NCBI RefSeq assembly: GCF_030546645.1
Contig: NZ_JAUOTO010000006.1
Location: forward strand, 372,001-436,000
DNA length: 64,000 nt
From: Flavitalea plasmicola
GTDB taxonomy: Bacteria > Bacteroidota > Bacteroidia > Chitinophagales > Chitinophagaceae
Direction: 5' to 3'
The position numbers were made by a program, and so were the translations under genes. Within the stretch, counting starts at the first letter, position 1. Each line of letters starts with the position of its first letter. Below are positions 59,776-64,000 of the stretch, piece after piece. The notes beneath the pieces are model-generated. The model did no database searches and had not been told where the DNA came from. It saw nothing but the letters and a program-made list of their open reading frames with translations.

Positions 59776-59841
59776 ATGCAAATAATAATGAAACATACAA
59801 AGCAAACCAAGAAGCAGTTCCCACAGCGGGAAGGGGTTTGA
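59776..59841 (+). CDS. Attenuator leader peptide rich in aspartate-family amino acids
   Basis: A 21-codon frame from the ATG at 59776 to TGA at 59839-59841 reads MQIIMKHTKQTKK, then QFPQREGV. Ten of its first 13 residues are Met, Ile, Lys or Thr, the end products of the pathway that starts at aspartate semialdehyde. An in-frame ATG at 59788 gives a 17-residue version (MKHTKQTKK...), still with four Lys and two Thr, and leaves a more usual 5' leader of about 16 nt. Such control codons and the following alternative hairpins are typical of attenuator leader peptides (as in E. coli thrL). The peptide itself has no further role. Confidence 0.7.
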   Translation: MQIIMKHTKQTKKQFPQREGV

Positions 59842-59898
59842 TTGTTTTGTATGACAAGATAATGAGAGCCTTCCCGGATTGGGGAGGCTCTTTTTTTT
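59818..59898 (+). promoter_or_regulatory. Transcription attenuator upstream of asd
   Basis: Four segments allow two exclusive folds. Segment 1 TTCCC (59818-59822) pairs with segment 2 GGGAA (59828-59832). Segment 2, as GGGAAGG (59828-59834), can instead pair perfectly with CCTTCCC (59869-59875) in segment 3. Segment 3 GAGCCTTCCC (59866-59875) pairs with segment 4 GGGGAGGCTC (59881-59890; one G-U pair) and eight T follow: an intrinsic terminator. A ribosome stalled at the Lys/Thr codons covers segment 1 and frees 2 to pair with 3, so asd is read; a ribosome that reaches the TGA covers segment 2 and the terminator forms. Confidence 0.75.
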
Positions 59899-59925
59899 AA
59901 ATAAACACACACATAATCAAAAAAA

Positions 59926-60915
59926 ATGAAAGTTGCAGTCGTAGGCGCCACAGGCCTGGTAGGCACCAAAATGTTGGACGTATTGGCAGAAAGGAATTTC
60001 CCCGTCACGGAATTGATCCCCGTAGCTTCTGAAAGGTCGGTAGGGAAGGAAGTAACCTTCAAAGGAAAGAAATACAAGATCATCAGCGCCGCCGATGCCA
60101 TTGCAGCAAAGCCCAATGTAGCCATCTTCTCGGCAGGCGGCAGCACCTCCCTGGAATGGGCCCCGAAATTCGCCGCAGCCGGTATCACGGTCATCGACAA
60201 CTCCTCCGCCTGGAGGATGGACCCCACTAAGAAGCTGGTAGTGCCCGAGCTGAATGCTGATGCCCTCACAAAAGAGGACAAGATCATTGCCAATCCCAAC
60301 TGTTCCACCATCCAGATGGTTGTGGCACTGAACCCGCTGCACAAAAAATACAAGGTGAAGAGGATCGTGGTATCTACTTACCAGAGCGTCACCGGTACGG
60401 GCGTAAAGGCCGTCACGCAGCTGATGAATGAAAGAAAGGGGGTAGAGGGCGAAATGGCGTATAAATATCCCATCGACCTCAACGTCATTCCCCAGATCGA
60501 CGTGTTCCTCGACAATGGATACACGAAGGAAGAGATGAAGATGGTCAATGAGACAAAAAAGATCATGCGCGATGATTCCATCCGGGTGACGGCAACGACG
60601 GTGCGTATCCCGGTAATGGGCGGCCATAGCGAGGCGGTGAACGTGGAGTTTGAAAATGAGTTCGATATGGCCGAAGTAAAGAGCCTGCTGTCAAAAGCCC
60701 CTGGCGTGGTGGTGGTGGATGATCCGTCTACGCAGCAATACCCCATGCCGAAAGACGCGCACAATAAGGATGAAGTGTTCGTCGGCCGGTTGAGAAGAGA
60801 CGAGACGCAGCCAAAGACGCTCAATATGTGGGTCGTAAGTGATAATTTACGAAAAGGGGCGGCTACCAATGCCGTGCAGATAGCGGAATACCTGCTTGCT
60901 GAGCATCTCATATAA
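59926..60915 (+). CDS. asd: Aspartate-semialdehyde dehydrogenase
   Basis: Asd makes aspartate semialdehyde, the branch point to lysine/diaminopimelate, threonine, methionine and isoleucine. The 329-residue protein has the Rossmann motif 'VVGATGLVGTKML' (about 5-17), 'AIFSAGGSTS', the catalytic Cys in 'IIANPNCSTIQM' (about 126) and 'VPVMGGHSEAVNVEF'-like sequence ('IPVMGGHSEAVNV') with the catalytic His. The ATG at 59926 lies 27 bases after an intrinsic terminator, so expression depends on read-through of the attenuator. The gene is alone and closes with its own terminator. Confidence 0.95.
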   Translation: MKVAVVGATGLVGTKMLDVLAERNFPVTELIPVASERSVGKEVTFKGKKYKIISAADAIAAKPNVAIFSAGGSTSLEWAPKFAAAGITVIDNSSAWRMDPTKKLVVPELNADALTKEDKIIANPNCSTIQMVVALNPLHKKYKVKRIVVSTYQSVTGTGVKAVTQLMNERKGVEGEMAYKYPIDLNVIPQIDVFLDNGYTKEEMKMVNETKKIMRDDSIRVTATTVRIPVMGGHSEAVNVEFENEFDMAEVKSLLSKAPGVVVVDDPSTQQYPMPKDAHNKDEVFVGRLRRDETQPKTLNMWVVSDNLRKGAATNAVQIAEYLLAEHLI

Positions 60916-60940
60916 AAAGGGCCGTAAGGCCCTTTTTATA
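60911..60940 (+). terminator. Bidirectional terminator between asd and the DUF2461 gene
   Basis: TATAAAAAGGGCC (60911-60923) and GGCCCTTTTTATA (60928-60940) are perfect inverted repeats with loop GTAA. The runs of A and T let it terminate on both strands; it lies between convergent genes and overlaps the asd stop. Confidence 0.9.
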
Positions 60941-60950
60941 TGCGTTTATA

Positions 60951-61616
60951 CTAATCCATACTTCGATTGAGAAAGTCGATAAACGCTTTCATGGCAGAAA
61001 ATGTTTTCAATACTTCTTTCAACAGGGACCTTGATTGCAGATCTGCGTCGGTAAGATCCCGCGAGACGATAAAACATTTCATCTTGAGGAATTCGATGGC
61101 TGGGTTCTCTTCGTCATATCCTTTGGGCGGTCTGGACAATAGCTCTATGCCCTCCACGCCTTTGGGGAAGATCTTTAAAAAATTCCGGTTCCCGGTGATC
61201 TTTTTCCATTCATCGAAGCTGTAATCTATTTCTTGCCGGACCTTGGCAAGATGTGGAGGCATTGGCATCCAGAGACCGCCGCCGGCCATGCTTTGCCCTC
61301 CCGGCTCACAGTGGAAATAATAGCCTGCCGTGGGAACCTTTTTGCCGCCCCTGTTGAAGGAGGCTCCCATATTTGTCTTATAGGGTGTCTTGTCTTTGGA
61401 GAATCTTACGTCGCGATAGATACGGAAAGTGCAGTCTTTCGGTTGTAAAGCGCCTATATCCGGGTCAATTTTTTTCAGCCCATCGATCACCTGCTGTACG
61501 AACTGATCCATATCCTCTTTGGCATCCAGGTAGATCGTTTTATTTTTCTCGAACCAGGGCTTGTTGTTATTTTTCTTTAGATCTTTTAGGAACTTGATCG
61601 TAGCGGGCTGTAACAT
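60951..61616 (-). CDS. DUF2461 family protein
   Basis: A 221-residue protein of the DUF2461 (TIGR02453) family, widespread in Bacteroidota and of unknown function. Hallmarks are 'LKDLKKNNNKPWFEKNK' (near the N-terminus), 'TFRIYRDVRFSKDKTPYKTN' (shown by 'RFSKDKTPYKTN') and 'GYYFHCEPGGQSMAGGG'. No catalytic role is established. The ATG at 61616 (MLQPATIKFL) fits the family; the frame extends to 61682 and overlaps the HNH gene, which is upstream on the same strand. Confidence 0.88.
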   Translation of the reverse strand: MLQPATIKFLKDLKKNNNKPWFEKNKTIYLDAKEDMDQFVQQVIDGLKKIDPDIGALQPKDCTFRIYRDVRFSKDKTPYKTNMGASFNRGGKKVPTAGYYFHCEPGGQSMAGGGLWMPMPPHLAKVRQEIDYSFDEWKKITGNRNFLKIFPKGVEGIELLSRPPKGYDEENPAIEFLKMKCFIVSRDLTDADLQSRSLLKEVLKTFSAMKAFIDFLNRSMD

Positions 61617-61663
61617 ATGTGTTTTCTCCTGTCTGGTGGTTCTTATCGTCGGAAAGACCGAAG

Positions 61664-62227
61664 CTATTTGATCCTCCCCCAATTCTCTCCGCTCTTGATG
61701 CGGTACATGGTCATTTCACTGACATTGTATTTCTCTGCCAGTTTTTTGATAGTAAGCTGCCGGTTCTTGCTTGAAAGGGTTTTCTTAATGGTCTTCACCT
61801 GCGCAGCCGTTAGTTTAAGCCCCACAGTGCGATTGGCCTGAACCTTCTTATAAGCGATCTTGGCAGGACTCTTCTGTTGATGATCGATCATCTCCTCCAA
61901 TGTAGCCCATTTCAGATTTTTGGCGGCATTGTCCAGCTTGTTGTGATTCACGTGGATCACATATTTGTTTTTCGGAGAGGCTTTCGGCAGGAACAGGCGC
62001 GCTATTTCCCGGTGAATGTACAGCGTACCGTTGTTTCCGGGCCGGTGAAGATTGAGGGTTTTGTAGCCTGTGGTAAGGCTGCCATTAAGCAACTTGCCAT
62101 CAGCGATCACGTCCTCAGAATAACTGGCAACGCGACCCTGCGATGAAAGCGCATATTTTTTTCGGAGTTGTTTCCAGCCGGGAAACTGCAATGGTTTCCA
62201 CGCTTCGCCGGATAGTTTTCTAATCAT
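61664..62227 (-). CDS. NUMOD4/HNH endonuclease-like protein with C-terminal HTH
   Basis: A 187-residue free-standing protein. The N-terminal NUMOD4-like segment is 'EAWKPLQFPGWKQL...YALSSQGRVASY', the HNH_3-type nuclease core is 'VIHVNHNKLDNAAKNLKWAT' (about 94-113), and the C-terminal 'LTIKKLAEKYNVSEMTMYRI' is a helix-turn-helix DNA-binding unit. The arrangement is that of HNH homing endonucleases and phage HNH proteins. No intron or intein is seen in the neighbours. It lies between ligA and DUF2461 and could be a mobile selfish gene or a domesticated DNA-binding protein. Confidence 0.8.
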   Translation of the reverse strand: MIRKLSGEAWKPLQFPGWKQLRKKYALSSQGRVASYSEDVIADGKLLNGSLTTGYKTLNLHRPGNNGTLYIHREIARLFLPKASPKNKYVIHVNHNKLDNAAKNLKWATLEEMIDHQQKSPAKIAYKKVQANRTVGLKLTAAQVKTIKKTLSSKNRQLTIKKLAEKYNVSEMTMYRIKSGENWGRIK

Positions 62228-62291
62228 GCCTGCAATTTTCTTAAAGTTACGGAAAAGATTTTCGATTTACCAGTAACGTAAGAAAATATTC

Positions 62292-64000
62292 TTATATGTC
62301 TACAAGCTTTATAAACTCGTCCTCTGTGAGTATACGGATGGAAGGTATTTTTTTGGCTTTTTCCAATTTGCTACCGGCGTCTTCCCCCACTATCAGGTAG
62401 TTAAGCTTACTGCTAACGCCACTGAGTAGCTTACCCCCATTCTTTTCTACTATTTCCTCCGCGTCGGACCGTTTCAGCCGCTGTAAAGTACCCGTGAATA
62501 AGAACGTTTGCCCATTCAGGTTGCCTCCGGCAGCCGGCGCGCCCTTCTGACTTTTCAGGTTCAGGCCCAGGGACTCCAGTTTATCCAACAGGGCCCGGTT
62601 GTCCTTATTGCGGAAGAACTGATGTACGCTGGTCGCCACCTTGGGACCTACATCTTCCAGGTTTTGAAGGTCTTCCAGCGAGAACCCCTCAAAGTCCGTC
62701 AGATGGCTGACGGCTGCTGCCAGGGTTTTGGCCGTAGTTTCCCCGACATAACGGATACCCAATCCGAAGATCAGCCGGTGCAGCGGTTGTTTTTTGGAAG
62801 TTTCGATGGCTCCCTGCAGATTGGCAATGCTTTTTTCCCCAAACCCTTCCAGCTCCCTAATTTTATCGTAGGGCAGGTGATAGATCCCGGGGATGTCCTT
62901 TAAGAACCCCAGTTCGAAGAACTTACGCACATTGGCATCTCCAAAGCTGCGGATATCCATGGCGTCCTTACTGGCAAAATGGATGATCCGTTCGACTACT
63001 TGCGCAGGACAATTGATATTGACACAACGCCATACAGCCTCTCCTTCCGGTTTTACCAGCTTGTCGCCGCAAACGGGACAATGCGTAGGGAAAACAATGG
63101 CAGTTTCCTTACCTGTGCGCAGCTCTGCCAACGGCTTTACGATATAAGGAATAACATCTCCCGCCCGCTCCACCAGCACCTGGTCGCCTATCTTCAGGTC
63201 TTTTTCACGGACCACCTCCTCATTGAACAGAGAGACAGAGCTGACAGTCACCCCACTCAAGGGCACCGGGTCGATCTTGGCCACGGGAGTAATGCTGCCG
63301 GTACGACCTACCTGGAATTCTACTTTCCGCAGGATACTGGTAGCCTGGCGTGCCTTGAACTTAAAGGCGATGGCCCATCGGGGGTGGTGAGTGGTCATGC
63401 CCATCTTATCCTGCAATGCAATGGAGTTTACCTTGATCACCATGCCGTCTATCTCATAAGGCAGACCATCCCGCTGCTTTTCAAATTCGTGACAATAATC
63501 CAGCACCGCCTGGATGCCTTTTACGACTCTTTTTTCCTTTTGGGGACTTCTAAAACCAAGATCCCATAACATTTGCAGACTGCCGCTGTGACTCTTGAGC
63601 GCCGGGTGCACAGGCATCTCCTTTGGCTTGACGGCTCCCATATCCTCCCCCTCGGGACTGGTGAGATGGCCGTCCGTCATCTGCCACCCTTCCATCGTAG
63701 TGAAATAGCTGACATGATAGAGAAAGGCCTCCAGGTTGCGACGGCTTACTTCCCGTGGATCCTTGATCCGCAGAGAGCCCGCCGCTGCATTACGGGGATT
63801 GGCCAGTGGGGCTAGATTTTGCTCCGCCAGCTGGTCGTTATACTTTTTAAAATTGTTTTTATTCATCAGCACTTCCCCCCGGATCTCCACCAGCTGAAGA
63901 CCATATCGGGAAAATGCGGCTTTCAGCGGCACACTGCGGATCTGCCGGATATTGTTGGTGATCTCATCGCCCGCTACCCCGTCTCCACGTGTCACCCCCC
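62292..64000 (-). CDS. ligA: NAD-dependent DNA ligase LigA (5' end beyond the window)
   Basis: LigA seals nicks in DNA with NAD. About 569 residues of the roughly 700 are in the window; the N-terminal domain with the KxDG lysine lies beyond base 64000. Visible are 'TRGDGVAGDEITNNIRQI' (adenylation domain), the OB fold, the zinc finger Cys residues 'CPVCGDKL' and 'CVNINCPAQ', helix-hairpin-helix repeats ('LEGFGEKSIANLQ', 'LEDVGPKVATSV') and a C-terminal BRCT domain ('NGQTFLFTGTLQRL'). The frame remains open to the window edge. Confidence 0.95.
   Translation of the reverse strand, partial: GVTRGDGVAGDEITNNIRQIRSVPLKAAFSRYGLQLVEIRGEVLMNKNNFKKYNDQLAEQNLAPLANPRNAAAGSLRIKDPREVSRRNLEAFLYHVSYFTTMEGWQMTDGHLTSPEGEDMGAVKPKEMPVHPALKSHSGSLQMLWDLGFRSPQKEKRVVKGIQAVLDYCHEFEKQRDGLPYEIDGMVIKVNSIALQDKMGMTTHHPRWAIAFKFKARQATSILRKVEFQVGRTGSITPVAKIDPVPLSGVTVSSVSLFNEEVVREKDLKIGDQVLVERAGDVIPYIVKPLAELRTGKETAIVFPTHCPVCGDKLVKPEGEAVWRCVNINCPAQVVERIIHFASKDAMDIRSFGDANVRKFFELGFLKDIPGIYHLPYDKIRELEGFGEKSIANLQGAIETSKKQPLHRLIFGLGIRYVGETTAKTLAAAVSHLTDFEGFSLEDLQNLEDVGPKVATSVHQFFRNKDNRALLDKLESLGLNLKSQKGAPAAGGNLNGQTFLFTGTLQRLKRSDAEEIVEKNGGKLLSGVSSKLNYLIVGEDAGSKLEKAKKIPSIRILTEDEFIKLVDI

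Noticed and set aside
1-64000. CRISPR array, prophage or insertion sequence
   Set aside because: I saw no evenly spaced direct repeats, no Cas, integrase or transposase genes, and no phage modules in the window.

Overview
The window looks like about 64 kb of chromosome from a member of the Bacteroidota, most likely a Chitinophagaceae-type soil or freshwater bacterium. GC content is roughly 50% by eye. This rests on several things read from the sequence: many start regions are preceded by the Bacteroidota promoter element TAnnTTTG, in places with a TTG about 19-20 bases upstream, rather than by clear Shine-Dalgarno sites. Family content agrees: an S46 dipeptidyl peptidase, a DUF4369-type TlpA thioredoxin, GH3-type and DUF2461 proteins, a long Gly-rich IF-2, SurA-like parvulins with paired domains, and a remnant of a SusD gene. 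I see no phage, insertion sequence, rRNA operon or CRISPR array. Almost every stretch is protein coding and no gene-free gap exceeds 300 bases.

Layout. 1-5.3 kb: rimP-nusA-infB translation/transcription operon with a promoter and leader hairpin. 5.4-7.8 kb: a SurA-like parvulin and a tandem paralogue that has lost one parvulin domain. 7.9-13.8 kb: a soluble multi-PAS/GAF histidine kinase and two nearly identical LuxR-type response regulators that flank a divergent PurF-like amidotransferase. 13.9-24.2 kb: SixA, glycosyltransferase, a tiny lipoprotein plus small partner, aminotransferase, membrane protein, tRNA-Thr(CGU), secreted GH27 alpha-galactosidase, dehydrogenase, MsrB, adenylate kinase, HtrA-like protease. 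24.3-27.1 kb: paaZ and an enoyl-CoA hydratase homologue. 27.1-30.7 kb: beta-carbonic anhydrase with a SulP transporter, then fabG. 30.8-46.2 kb: envelope and housekeeping genes (GH3-like, lptB, metF, parvulin, TlpA, rlmD-like, an active rhomboid next to a dead one, EEP phosphodiesterase, cysS, mnmD, DNA glycosylase). 46.3-50.7 kb: lipoprotein, S46 peptidase, obgE. 50.7-57.2 kb: a phenylacetate degradation cluster (paaY, paaI, paaG, paaD, paaC, paaB, paaA, paaE, tetR; all on the minus strand). 57.3-64 kb: glycosyltransferase, PfkB kinase, lipoprotein, asd with an attenuator, DUF2461, a NUMOD4/HNH protein and a partial ligA.

How the genes work together. The paa genes encode the phenylacetyl-CoA epoxidase (PaaABCDE), the isomerase PaaG, thioesterases/accessory proteins PaaI and PaaY, and, 25 kb away, the ring-opening PaaZ. 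The same type of inverted repeat lies in front of paaA, tetR and paaZ, so one TetR repressor probably controls both loci. The ligase PaaK and the beta-oxidation enzymes PaaH and PaaJ are not in the window.

The most striking regulatory element is in front of asd (59737-59925): a promoter, a short leader ORF dominated by Met, Ile, Lys and Thr codons, mutually exclusive RNA hairpins and a terminator with eight U. This is a complete E. coli thrL-style attenuator on the gene for the branch-point enzyme of the aspartate family. Other points of interest are a riboswitch-like metF leader, a pseudo-rhomboid, heptameric repeat arrays and a SusD fragment buried between paaA and paaE.
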